A stretch of DNA of 64,000 nucleotides. It comes from Rossellomorea vietnamensis. GTDB taxonomy: Bacteria > Bacillota > Bacilli > Bacillales > Bacillaceae_B. Positions 51,309 to 59,836 of the stretch are shown one piece after another. The notes below the pieces were generated by a model. That model saw only the letters and a list, made by a program, of their open reading frames with translations, was not told the origin of the DNA and ran no database searches. The number at the start of each line of letters is the position of its first letter. Position 1 is the first letter of the stretch. The stretch covers positions 992,001 through 1,056,000 of the forward strand of contig NZ_CP104558.1 of the NCBI RefSeq assembly GCF_025398035.1. Reading direction: 5' to 3'. A program made the position numbers and the translations under genes.

Positions 51309-52037
51309 TTATTCGTTCCCTCCCCTTTCCTTAACCGGTTCCATAAAACGGATCCGAATCGTATCTTTATATTCTGGAACCGTGAGCTTTTCTAAAGGCT
51401 TTGAAATGCTGACCCGGAGGTTATCGATAAAGAAATCTTCAACGGATCTTGAAACCTGCATGCGGTTATACAGGTCCTTGGCTGCATTTACATCCTTGGT
51501 CAACACCATGACTTCAAACGGTATTTTCTTTATTGAATTACCGTCCACCTTCGTTTCTCCATTGATATCACGGATGACTGACGTATTGATTAAACGATGG
51601 CCGTCAATCGCGATATCTACTGCATCATACTGATTCAGTTCATTTACAAGCCTCTCCAGAAGTTCGGGTGAAACATTCTGAACTTTTTCACCGAGGAGGA
51701 TTTCCTCCATCGAAGGCTCGATCGTCAGGATAAGACCCGGACCCGTTTTTTCCGTCAGCCCCATTTCAGTCTTCAATTCTTCTAACGTTTGCTTTAAAGC
51801 CTGCTCCGGGCTTGATTGCTGCTCGGTTTTATACTGCTCCAACTTCGCTTCCACAGAACGCGTTTCCGATAATAAGTTGGAATTGACTTCCTTTTCTTTC
51901 AGAAGCGCTTCTCTCAGTTCCCAGATATCTCTGGTGTCCCGGACAACTGGCTCTTTGACAGTCTGGAACTGAATGGCAATCATAAACCCGATGATGACCG
52001 TAATGACGGTAAAGCTGATTTTAAGTTTGTTGTCCAT
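51309..52037 (-). CDS. ylxX: DUF881 protein, YlxX-like
   Basis: DUF881 protein (242 aa) with one N-terminal membrane anchor (about 6-24), a coiled coil (about 40-85) and the DUF881 domain with LVNELNQYDAVDIAIDGHRLI and an IKKIPFEVMV strand. Tandem paralogue of the next gene upstream. Division-cluster member in Bacillus of unknown function. AAGG precedes the ATG. Confidence 0.9.
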   Translation of the reverse strand: MDNKLKISFTVITVIIGFMIAIQFQTVKEPVVRDTRDIWELREALLKEKEVNSNLLSETRSVEAKLEQYKTEQQSSPEQALKQTLEELKTEMGLTEKTGPGLILTIEPSMEEILLGEKVQNVSPELLERLVNELNQYDAVDIAIDGHRLINTSVIRDINGETKVDGNSIKKIPFEVMVLTKDVNAAKDLYNRMQVSRSVEDFFIDNLRVSISKPLEKLTVPEYKDTIRIRFMEPVKERGGNE

Positions 52038-52100
52038 TTATTGCACCTTACTTTCGGGACCTGACCCTCACCTGTATCGCTTACTTCAATTGGAGCCGGC

Positions 52101-52796
52101 TCATGATTCGCCGATCGTGGGTTCGAGGATGACCGAATTTTCTTTTTTCATCTCAAATATGATATTTTCATTCACCAACTGATCCTTCACCCCGCCTGTG
52201 ATATTCATGGCGGAAGACAGCACTTCCGGATCTCCGATTGCCGTTATTTTGAACGGGGCAGGGTACTCGATGCCATCAATCTGAATGACCGGACCGTTAC
52301 ACAGTATGTATGAATCATGCTTAAGTCTTTGTCCGTTGATGGCAACCGCAGAGGCACCTGCAATATATAATTCATTGATCACCTTAAAAACGTGATGTTC
52401 ATGGACAATATAATTATTCGCGTTTTCTTCCTCCGGGTCATATTTCGCATCGGACAAGGTCACCGTTACCCCCGGCCCCTTCACTTTCGTTTTGCCTAAG
52501 TACATACGGTACTTCTCGGCATCCTCTGCCAGGTTGAAATAAATTTGCTTCTCTTTGGAGAATTCCTTCTCCATATTGCCGACCTTCTCCTGTTTCTCAT
52601 AAAGTTTTTCCTGCAGACGATTATTCTTCTGCTGGTACTCGAGGATTTGATCTCTTAATGTTTCTTCCTGTTTCCATTGACCATTTGTCCGGCTCCCGAG
52701 CTCTTTTTGTTCTGTATTTGCCAGACTGAATGAAAAAGCAAGGATGAAACCCAAAACCAGACATACAAGAGAGAGGACCACGTGCTTACCTCTCAC
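52101..52796 (-). CDS. ylxW: DUF881 protein, YlxW-like
   Basis: DUF881 protein of 231 aa: N-terminal membrane anchor (VVLSLVCLVLGFILAFSFS), coiled coil (about 45-95, KNNRLQEKLYEKQEKV) and DUF881 core with GASAVAINGQRLKHDSYI and YPAPFKITAIGDP. I chose GTG 52796, which has AGAGG 6 bases before and overlaps the divIB stop by 11 bases; other in-frame starts overlap divIB more and have no RBS. Confidence 0.88.
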   Translation of the reverse strand: MRGKHVVLSLVCLVLGFILAFSFSLANTEQKELGSRTNGQWKQEETLRDQILEYQQKNNRLQEKLYEKQEKVGNMEKEFSKEKQIYFNLAEDAEKYRMYLGKTKVKGPGVTVTLSDAKYDPEEENANNYIVHEHHVFKVINELYIAGASAVAINGQRLKHDSYILCNGPVIQIDGIEYPAPFKITAIGDPEVLSSAMNITGGVKDQLVNENIIFEMKKENSVILEPTIGES

Positions 52797-53571
52797 CTTC
52801 ATCCTCTTCATCCGTTTGTTCACCTTCCGTTTCGTATGCTCTGAAGTAAGAACCGACCTCCAGGTCAATGACCCCTTTTACCGAAGGGTCTAATTGGCTG
52901 ACAATCGAAGGATAATGAACCATCTTTTCAGAGAAACTCCGGATGGTCGCACTCACTTCGAACCCATCATTCATAAATAGAGTCAAGTGATATTGGTCTG
53001 TCTTCTTGGGAACGAGGTTGATCTCTGAGATGAGATGCTGCACTTCTTTTGGAAGTTCCCCTAATTCGTTCACCATTTTAACCAGGACCTTATCTTCTTC
53101 GAATCCCCTCAATAGAGGTGCATCCACAGGAATCGATCCGGTCCCTTTATCCAGGACCTTCCCATTTTCCAAAATGACAAAAAATTTATTCCCCTTTGAG
53201 AGATACGCTTTTTTATCATATTCTTGAATGGTAATGTCGAATGAATTCGGAAAGGATAATTCCACTTTCGCATCCTTTACTTCAGGAAGTTTCTTTAATT
53301 GCTCGACCGTTTTCTCTTTGCTTACACTCCATACATTCATACCTTTGTCAATTCCACTTTTTTGAAGAACCGTCTTATTGGATATAAGTTCATTCCCATG
53401 AACGGACACTTTGTTTACATGACTCAAGGGCGATTGAAAGTATACAACCGACAATATCATCAGAAAGAATAAAGAAAGTAAAAACAGAAGCCTGCGGTTT
53501 GCTTTCTTTTTTCGGTGTTGTTTTAGTTTAGGAATACGATCTTCAAGGGAAACAACATTTTCTTTTTTCAT
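52786..53571 (-). CDS. divIB: Division protein DivIB (FtsQ)
   Basis: Bitopic divisome protein (261 aa): basic cytoplasmic tail, one membrane helix (about 27-46), then the POTRA domain (FQSPLSHVNKVSVHGNELI, about 45-115) and the beta domain, ending in an acidic tail EGEQTDEEDEGER. Part of the DivIB-DivIC-FtsL complex. In B. subtilis it follows murB; here the upstream side is a gene-free gap. Confidence 0.95.
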   Translation of the reverse strand: MKKENVVSLEDRIPKLKQHRKKKANRRLLFLLSLFFLMILSVVYFQSPLSHVNKVSVHGNELISNKTVLQKSGIDKGMNVWSVSKEKTVEQLKKLPEVKDAKVELSFPNSFDITIQEYDKKAYLSKGNKFFVILENGKVLDKGTGSIPVDAPLLRGFEEDKVLVKMVNELGELPKEVQHLISEINLVPKKTDQYHLTLFMNDGFEVSATIRSFSEKMVHYPSIVSQLDPSVKGVIDLEVGSYFRAYETEGEQTDEEDEGER

Positions 53572-54098
53572 TTCGTTCTCCTCAATTTCACTTTGAATTC
53601 ATTATGCCATGAGTAAGCTGAACTCGTCATGTCTTATAATGAAAGTACTCTTTACATTGGGATACCTTCTATTCTATACGAAGGAATAACATGTTAAAAG
53701 AGGAATAGAACGTTATTTTCTGCCATATGCCCTATTAATGGCAAATAAAATGAGTGATGCAGGGTTAATGGCCTATTTTTGGAGAATTGACCTACAGTCA
53801 CCCTAAGATGGATTGTCCATACCGCTTTTCGTATATGTACTTTCATTCGCTTTCCAAAAGAAGGGCCATCCTATGTATTTCACTCTTGAACCCTATTTTA
53901 AACAACAATTTCACCATAATGAATGCATGTCATTGAATTGTAAAAGTTTTGGTTAACAAAAGTAACAAACTCTCCTTTATTTTGAAAAGGTATGATCAAA
54001 ATGAATTACGTATATGTAATTTATTGTAACATCGAAAACGTAAATATCCTATCGTTATTTCATTCAACAGAAGGATTTTCTTCGTAATATATCAGATA
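53572..54098. other. Gene-free gap between divIB and spoVE
   Basis: About 530 bases with no credible ORF on either strand; AT-rich. It must hold the divIB promoter, but I find no strong -35/-10 pair. An inverted repeat AATTAC / GTAATT is centred near 54013. In B. subtilis murG and murB lie here; I recognise no remnant of either. Confidence 0.7.
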
Positions 54099-54193
54099 CA
54101 AAAAAGAGACCGACTGAGAAAAATGGGAAGGAGTGGTGAGGTCTTCTCTCACCATTCACTTTTTCGTGCCATTTTTCATGAGTCAATCTCTTT
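54099..54193 (-). terminator. Long terminator of spoVE
   Basis: Minus-strand outer arms AAAGAGA...GACT and AGTC...TCTCTTT, middle arms GAAAAATGG / CCATTTTTC and an apical stem AGTG-AATGGTGAG / CTCACCACT, followed by TTTTTTGT. Unusually long (about 95 bases). Confidence 0.85.
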
Positions 54194-54203
54194 AGATAAA
54201 GCA

Positions 54204-55304
54204 TTAGTTCCTCGAGTAGCGGCTTATATTCAACAGGACCCCTACAGCCATGAGCATAAGGGTCAAAGAGGATCCCCCGTAGCTCAGGAATGGAAGTGTA
54301 ATCCCGGTTACGGGCATCAGACCCGTCACGACCCCTACGTTGATCATCACCTGGATGGCAATCATAGAAACGATCCCCAGAGCCAGGAAGCTGCCAAATA
54401 AGTCAGGTGCCCCCAATGCGATCCTGATCCCTCTCCACAAAATCAATGAAAACAGGATCAATACCAGAGTTCCCCCTATAAATCCAAGTTCCTCTGCTAA
54501 AATAGCAAATATAAAGTCGTTTTGAGGTTCCGGTAAATAAAAGAACTTCTGTCTGCTCTGTCCAAGACCTAAACCGAATAATCCACCAGGTCCGATGGCA
54601 TACAGGGACTGAATGATCTGGAAACCGCTATTGAGCGGATCCTGCCAGGGATCTAAAAAGGATGTGATCCGTTTAATCCGGTAAGGAGCAGAAATGACGA
54701 GTCCCACAAACCCAAGCAAACCGATCATGCCGAGTCCTACGAAATGTTTGATCCGGGCCCCGGATATGAAGATCATCACCACAGAAGTCCCCACCATGAC
54801 GGTACCCGTCCCCAAGTCCGGCTGGAGCATGATCATTCCAAAAGCCGTAAACACAAGTAAAAGTGCTGGAAGTACTCCTTTTCTAAAAGAAGTAATATAC
54901 TTTTGGTTCTCAGATAAATACTTTGATAGAAAAGCGATCATGGCGAGTTTCATAAACTCCGAAGGCTGAATGGAGAAGGCCCCCACCCCGATCCAGCTCC
55001 TCGAACCGTTCCGGAGCACCCCTATGCCGGGAATGAGAACGAGCACAAGGAGGACGAAGCATACGATAATGATGATCTTTGACCAGTTTCTCCATGTCCA
55101 GTACTCTACGTTCATGATGAAAAACATGGCGAATAATCCTACACCTGCGAAGAGCACCTGTCTTTTTGCAAAGAAAAAGGAGTCATTAAATTTGTAATCT
55201 GCCCATACAGCACTCGCACTGTATACCATGACCAGTCCAATCGCAAGCAAAGTGAGCGTAACCACAATGAGTATAAAATCGGGAGTCGATTTTTTTAAAG
55301 GCAA
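54204..55304 (-). CDS. spoVE: Stage V sporulation protein E (SEDS glycosyltransferase)
   Basis: FtsW/RodA/SpoVE-type peptidoglycan polymerase (366 aa) that, with SpoVD, makes spore cortex. About ten membrane segments. Family hallmarks: GSRSWIGVGAFSIQPSEF, MLQPDLGTGTV (catalytic Asp of the SEDS family), GLGLGQSRQKFFYLPEPQNDFIFA and LPFLSYGGSS. Start is TTG 55304 with GAGGTG 7 bases upstream. As it lies next to murD in the dcw cluster, SpoVE is more likely than vegetative FtsW, but the sequence alone does not prove it. Confidence 0.92.
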   Translation of the reverse strand: MPLKKSTPDFILIVVTLTLLAIGLVMVYSASAVWADYKFNDSFFFAKRQVLFAGVGLFAMFFIMNVEYWTWRNWSKIIIIVCFVLLVLVLIPGIGVLRNGSRSWIGVGAFSIQPSEFMKLAMIAFLSKYLSENQKYITSFRKGVLPALLLVFTAFGMIMLQPDLGTGTVMVGTSVVMIFISGARIKHFVGLGMIGLLGFVGLVISAPYRIKRITSFLDPWQDPLNSGFQIIQSLYAIGPGGLFGLGLGQSRQKFFYLPEPQNDFIFAILAEELGFIGGTLVLILFSLILWRGIRIALGAPDLFGSFLALGIVSMIAIQVMINVGVVTGLMPVTGITLPFLSYGGSSLTLMLMAVGVLLNISRYSRN

Positions 55305-55417
55305 TCCTAAACACCTCGAATAGACAAATTTAGAGCCGTTCGAGCATAGAAAACTACTGATCCCGGATTGAATGACTGGTTGTGTAAGTATGGATGCTCT
55401 ATATGGACAAGCCCTTA

Positions 55418-56767
55418 TTAAAGCTTATGCACGGCCTCGATAAACATGTCACCGCGTTGTTCAAAAGTACGATATTGATCCCAGCTTGCACATGCAGGGG
55501 ACAATAATACGATATCCCCTTCCCGTGCATGCTCATACGCAACCGGAACCGCCTTTTCAACATTATCGACAGGAATAATCGTTTGTATCCCTGCCTTTTC
55601 CCCAGTCTTCACGAACTTCTCAGAGGTCTCTCCAAAGGTGATCAATGTTTTGACGTTTCCGAGGAATGGAATCAGGTCATCAAATTCATTTCCGCGATCC
55701 AATCCCCCTGCAAGCAGTATAGTAGGGGATTCAAATGCTTTAAGCGCACTTTTCGTCGCCAGGCTGTTCGTTGCTTTAGAATCATTGTAAAATTTGATGC
55801 CATTCATTTCCCGGACGAATTGAGTCCGATGTTTCACTCCGCCGAACGTACTCAATACCTTTTTGATACTATCATTTGACACCCCATATATTTTACAGGC
55901 TGCAACGGCACATAGGATATTTTCAAGGTTATGCGCTCCAGGAAGGACGATGGAGGATAAATCCACCACTTTTTCGTCCTTGAAATAGATCGCACGATCC
56001 TTAATATAGGCACCGCCTTCTATTTCCTTTTCGGTTGAAAAGCGAATCACCTGGGCTTTTGTAAAGCTGACCGTATCCTGTACATGCTCTTGGTCTCCGT
56101 TAATGATGAGATAGTCTTTTTCGGTTTGGTTTTTTGTAATATTGGATTTTGCTTTCCAATATTCGTTCAAGTCTCCATGGTAATCCAGATGGGCATCATA
56201 CAAATTTGTAATGATGGCAATGTGCGGAGCGAATTCCTGGGTCCCCATCAGTTGGAAGGAAGATAGTTCGACTACCATCTTTTCGTCCTCTTTCGCATCC
56301 TGGGCCACTTCAGAAGCAACGGTTCCAATATTCCCCGCGATCAGAGGCTTTTGGTTATCCTCTTTCAACATTTCGAATAACAGTGTCGTGGTGGTGGTTT
56401 TTCCATTGGTTCCCGTGATCCCGATCATTTCCGCCTCTGAAATGAGATAAGCGAGCTCGACTTCTGTTAAAACGGGAATATTCTTCTCCATCGCTTTTTT
56501 TATCAGCGGGTTATGATATGGGATACCCGGATTCTTAATGACATATTGAAAGCCTTCATCGAGAAGCTCGATGGGATGACTGCCGCATATGACTTTAATC
56601 CCTTCCTGCAGGAGACCTTGAGCTTCGGGATTTGCCGATAAAGGCTTTTGGTCATTGACCGTAACAAATGCTTCTAACTTATGTAGGAGAGAGGCAGCAC
56701 TTACCCCACTTTTTGCCAACCCTAATACCAATACTTTTTTATGTTTGAATTTTGTAATGTTTTTCAC
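55418..56767 (-). CDS. murD: UDP-N-acetylmuramoyl-L-alanine--D-glutamate ligase
   Basis: Adds D-Glu to UDP-MurNAc-L-Ala in the cytoplasm (449 aa). Rossmann-like N-domain starts [23 protein letters not shown] loop [12 protein letters not shown]; later motifs [28 protein letters not shown] and YNDSKATN. It starts right after the mraY stop, as in other dcw clusters. Confidence 0.97.
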   Translation of the reverse strand: MKNITKFKHKKVLVLGLAKSGVSAASLLHKLEAFVTVNDQKPLSANPEAQGLLQEGIKVICGSHPIELLDEGFQYVIKNPGIPYHNPLIKKAMEKNIPVLTEVELAYLISEAEMIGITGTNGKTTTTTLLFEMLKEDNQKPLIAGNIGTVASEVAQDAKEDEKMVVELSSFQLMGTQEFAPHIAIITNLYDAHLDYHGDLNEYWKAKSNITKNQTEKDYLIINGDQEHVQDTVSFTKAQVIRFSTEKEIEGGAYIKDRAIYFKDEKVVDLSSIVLPGAHNLENILCAVAACKIYGVSNDSIKKVLSTFGGVKHRTQFVREMNGIKFYNDSKATNSLATKSALKAFESPTILLAGGLDRGNEFDDLIPFLGNVKTLITFGETSEKFVKTGEKAGIQTIIPVDNVEKAVPVAYEHAREGDIVLLSPACASWDQYRTFEQRGDMFIEAVHKL

Positions 56768-57742
56768 TTATAACCACACCTCAATATAGATTCCTAAAAC
56801 GGCAAAAAGTAATCCCACAGTCCAAAACGTAACGACGACACGCCACTCCGACCAACCGACCAGCTCATAGTGGTGGTGCAATGGGCTCATTTTGAAAATT
56901 CGTTTTCCTGTTGTTTTGAAGCTTGCCACTTGTAAGATGACGGAAAGAGTCTCAATGACGAATACTCCCCCAATAAGGATTAATATGATTTCAAGCTTGG
57001 TTAGAATGGCGATCGTGGCGATTGCGCCTCCGAGTGCAAGTGAGCCCGTATCTCCCATGAATACTTTGGCGGGATGGGCATTGAAGACGAGGAAGCCAAG
57101 AACCGCCCCCACCACCGCTACTCCGAAGATGGCAACATCATATTGGGATTGGCTCCACGCAAGTACAGCCAGTGCCCCGAATGCAATGGCACTTGTTCCG
57201 GACACCAAACCGTCCAGACCATCCGTCAGATTGACGGCGTTTGAAAATCCAACAAGCCAAAAAATAATGAACAAGCAATAAAACCAGCCTAATTCAAACG
57301 AAAAATCCGTCAGTGGTATCGAAACAGTGGTCGGAAAGTCGTTTTGTTTAAAGATAAGATAGAAGATCACCGATATGACAATCTGTCCTAGCAGCTTCTG
57401 CTTGGAGGTCAAACCTAAATTCCTTTTCATCACGACTTTTATAAAGTCATCCAGGAAACCCAATAAACCAAATCCAACGGTCACGAGGATCATTAAATAC
57501 GTTTCAGGGCCCGGTTCTGAATATTTACCGGTCATAACAAATGTCGTGATGACGATGGATACTAAGAACACAATTCCACCCATAGTTGGTGTACCGGTCT
57601 TTTTTTGATGCGACTCGGGACCTTCATCCCTGATGCTTTGTCCAAACTTCAATCTTCTGAGGAAAGGGATGAATAATGGGGCAAGCAATACGGTTATGAG
57701 AAACGCCATTATGATGGTAAAAAAGATCACTTGTTCCATCAT
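56768..57742 (-). CDS. mraY: Phospho-N-acetylmuramoyl-pentapeptide transferase
   Basis: Makes lipid I by moving phospho-MurNAc-pentapeptide to undecaprenyl phosphate (324 aa, ten membrane segments). Motifs: [20 protein letters not shown], catalytic DDFIK (in [10 protein letters not shown]), [10 protein letters not shown] and [24 protein letters not shown] 57742 gives good spacing to GGAGGGG; an ATG two codons earlier is too close to it. Confidence 0.96.
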   Translation of the reverse strand: MMEQVIFFTIIMAFLITVLLAPLFIPFLRRLKFGQSIRDEGPESHQKKTGTPTMGGIVFLVSIVITTFVMTGKYSEPGPETYLMILVTVGFGLLGFLDDFIKVVMKRNLGLTSKQKLLGQIVISVIFYLIFKQNDFPTTVSIPLTDFSFELGWFYCLFIIFWLVGFSNAVNLTDGLDGLVSGTSAIAFGALAVLAWSQSQYDVAIFGVAVVGAVLGFLVFNAHPAKVFMGDTGSLALGGAIATIAILTKLEIILILIGGVFVIETLSVILQVASFKTTGKRIFKMSPLHHHYELVGWSEWRVVVTFWTVGLLFAVLGIYIEVWL

Positions 57743-57744
57743 CG

Positions 57745-58167
57745 TCATTCCCCTCCCATTCCATCGGTTGGATCCTGTATAGATCCCTCTACAGACATAT
57801 CAATTGTTTGATGTTTTTCAGATTCACTGCTAAAAATAAACTTCGTCATAATTTCCCACTTTTCTTGATTGTAATTTTGTTTGTAACTCTCTTGTAAGTA
57901 TAAATAAGCCCTATATACATCTTCAACTATAAATAACGGAAAGTGATTGGGGACAAATGATGGGATTTCTTCACCCTTTCGCCAAAGGGAAGCAATCGCT
58001 CCTTTTTCAATGCTCCTAAAAAGGTTCACTTCATCACCTGCAGGTATATATAGTCCTTTCTCCATTCCCATCCTAGTTGAATTTGAAACTACTAAAAAGG
58101 AGTAGCCAGGCAAATGGATTCCTCTGGTTTCCGGAAACTTTTTTCTCACTTCATCATAAAGGAGCAT
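57745..58167 (-). CDS. Stand-alone MurF N-terminal-domain-like protein
   Basis: 140 aa, not a standard Bacillus dcw gene. Residues about 28-100 resemble the MurF N-terminal (UDP-substrate) domain: from memory B. subtilis MurF has GNLYIPIQGERFDGHAFVDK, ENGAAATLW, VIFVEDTLSAL; here [43 protein letters not shown]. The ATP loop and both other Mur ligase domains are absent, so it cannot be a ligase. It starts 2 bases after the murE stop (AAGGGG as RBS) and ends 2 bases before mraY, the slot of murF in other bacteria. Function unknown. Confidence 0.8.
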   Translation of the reverse strand: MLLYDEVRKKFPETRGIHLPGYSFLVVSNSTRMGMEKGLYIPAGDEVNLFRSIEKGAIASLWRKGEEIPSFVPNHFPLFIVEDVYRAYLYLQESYKQNYNQEKWEIMTKFIFSSESEKHQTIDMSVEGSIQDPTDGMGGE

Positions 58168-58169
58168 TC

Positions 58170-59630
58170 CTACAACCCCTTGATGAAGTGTCTTGCCACT
58201 TCCCGGTCATCAAAATCGTATACATGATTCCCGATGATCTGATAGGTTTCATGCCCTTTCCCTGCAATCAGCACGACATCTTCCGGTTTCGCAAGGCTCA
58301 AGGCTTCTTTGATCGCTTCTTTGCGATCAACGATCAATTGATATTGCTTGCCGACCACTCCGGCTTCCATATCCTTTAAGATGGCCTCCGGATCCTCTGT
58401 CCTCGGATTATCAGAAGTGAAAATGGCATAATCGCCATAATCACAGGCAATCTCCGCCATGATCGGCCTCTTGATCCTATCCCTGTCCCCTCCGCATCCT
58501 ACCACTACAATTACATGTCCGTTTGTAATCGTCCGGATGGTCTCTAACACATTCTTCAAGCCATCCGGAGTATGGGCATAGTCGACGATGACCGAATAGG
58601 GCTGACCTTCTGAAATGGTTTCAAACCGTCCCCTGACCCCTTTGGCTTTCTCGAGGCTCCTTATACTTTCATCAATTGGTATACCCGCAGCAAACGCTGT
58701 CGCTATTGCAGCCAGGGCGTTGTATACATTAAATTTCCCTGCATACTTTAAAACCATTTCCCGTTCCCCAAATGGTGTGACAAGGGTGAAGACCGACTCT
58801 GTTGCCCGAAGGACCACATCTTTTGCATGGAAGTCAGCTGATGGAGACAGTCCATATGTAACGACATGGGCGGCTGTGGACTTGATGAAATAATCAGATG
58901 CATCATCGTCCTTATTAATAATGGCATACTTAGGGGATTTCTTGAAATAAGTATTCCCTAATTGAGAAAACAATAAGCCTTTTGCATTACGGTAGTCTTC
59001 CATTGTTTTATGATAATCCAGATGATCCTGCGTCAGGTTCGTAAACACTGCTATGTCATAGTCACACCCGTGCACACGTCCTTGATCCAAAGCATGTGAA
59101 GAAACTTCCATGATGGCGGACCGCACCCCTTTATCGCAAAATCGTCTGAACGTCTGCTGAAGGGTCAAACTGTCAGGCGTCGTATTATGGCTGACCTCCA
59201 ACTCCTCCCCCACTTTGATATGCAGGGTTCCAATCAATCCTGTCTTCATCCCACTTTGAGTAAAAACATGATCGATGAGATGGGTCGTCGTGGTTTTGCC
59301 ATTCGTCCCCGTCACTCCGACCAAAAGCAGCTGATGGGAGGGCTGTTTATAAAAATGGTCCGCTAGAATCGCCATCGCTTTCTTCGTATCGGGAACAATG
59401 ATGACAGGAATGCCTGCATCCAGTCTCCTTTCTGCAAGGATCGCTGCTGCACCATTCTTCTCTGCCACCTCTGCAAGAGAGTGGCTATCGATTTCCAATC
59501 CATTGATACAAATAAATAAATCACCATTCTTTACTTTCTTGTGGTGATTCGCGATGTTTGAAATATCCGGATTCCCTTCACCATGTACTGAGAAAAACGG
59601 TAGTACTTCCAGCAAAGTGTGCAATCTCAT
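58170..59630 (-). CDS. murE: UDP-N-acetylmuramoyl-L-alanyl-D-glutamate--meso-diaminopimelate ligase
   Basis: Adds the third amino acid of the stem peptide (486 aa). ATP loop [13 protein letters not shown]; carbamylated-lysine and substrate regions include TPDSLTLQQ and SSHALDQGRV; the DNPR motif (SDNPRTEDPE) indicates meso-diaminopimelate specificity, expected for Bacillus vegetative walls. In the dcw cluster after spoVD. Confidence 0.97.
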   Translation of the reverse strand: MRLHTLLEVLPFFSVHGEGNPDISNIANHHKKVKNGDLFICINGLEIDSHSLAEVAEKNGAAAILAERRLDAGIPVIIVPDTKKAMAILADHFYKQPSHQLLLVGVTGTNGKTTTTHLIDHVFTQSGMKTGLIGTLHIKVGEELEVSHNTTPDSLTLQQTFRRFCDKGVRSAIMEVSSHALDQGRVHGCDYDIAVFTNLTQDHLDYHKTMEDYRNAKGLLFSQLGNTYFKKSPKYAIINKDDDASDYFIKSTAAHVVTYGLSPSADFHAKDVVLRATESVFTLVTPFGEREMVLKYAGKFNVYNALAAIATAFAAGIPIDESIRSLEKAKGVRGRFETISEGQPYSVIVDYAHTPDGLKNVLETIRTITNGHVIVVVGCGGDRDRIKRPIMAEIACDYGDYAIFTSDNPRTEDPEAILKDMEAGVVGKQYQLIVDRKEAIKEALSLAKPEDVVLIAGKGHETYQIIGNHVYDFDDREVARHFIKGL

Positions 59631-59754
59631 CCTTTCAACTCCTCACAGGCAGAAAGCAACCTTTTTATATTTTACAAAAAAATATGAATGAAAGCTATCA
59701 ACCTTTTAACTTAGTTCGATATCTTTTTTACGTCACGAGGACTGACACTTTATA

Positions 59755-59786
59755 CCCCGGGGATTCATCCGTCCAAATCCCCGGCA
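59755..59786 (-). terminator. Terminator-like hairpin after spoVD
   Basis: Perfect 9-bp stem CCGGGGATT / AATCCCCGG around 10 bases, about 50 bases after the spoVD stop, but no T-run follows. It may only attenuate transcription into murE. Confidence 0.4.
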
Positions 59787-59836
59787 TAAATGAAAAGTAT
59801 ATCATGAAATGACGATCGTGTAGACCTTATCAGCCA

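Noticed and set aside
54005-54022. Inverted repeat AATTAC / GTAATT in the divIB-spoVE gap, considered as an operator
   Set aside because: Short, AT-rich and expected by chance; no regulator or promoter geometry supports it.
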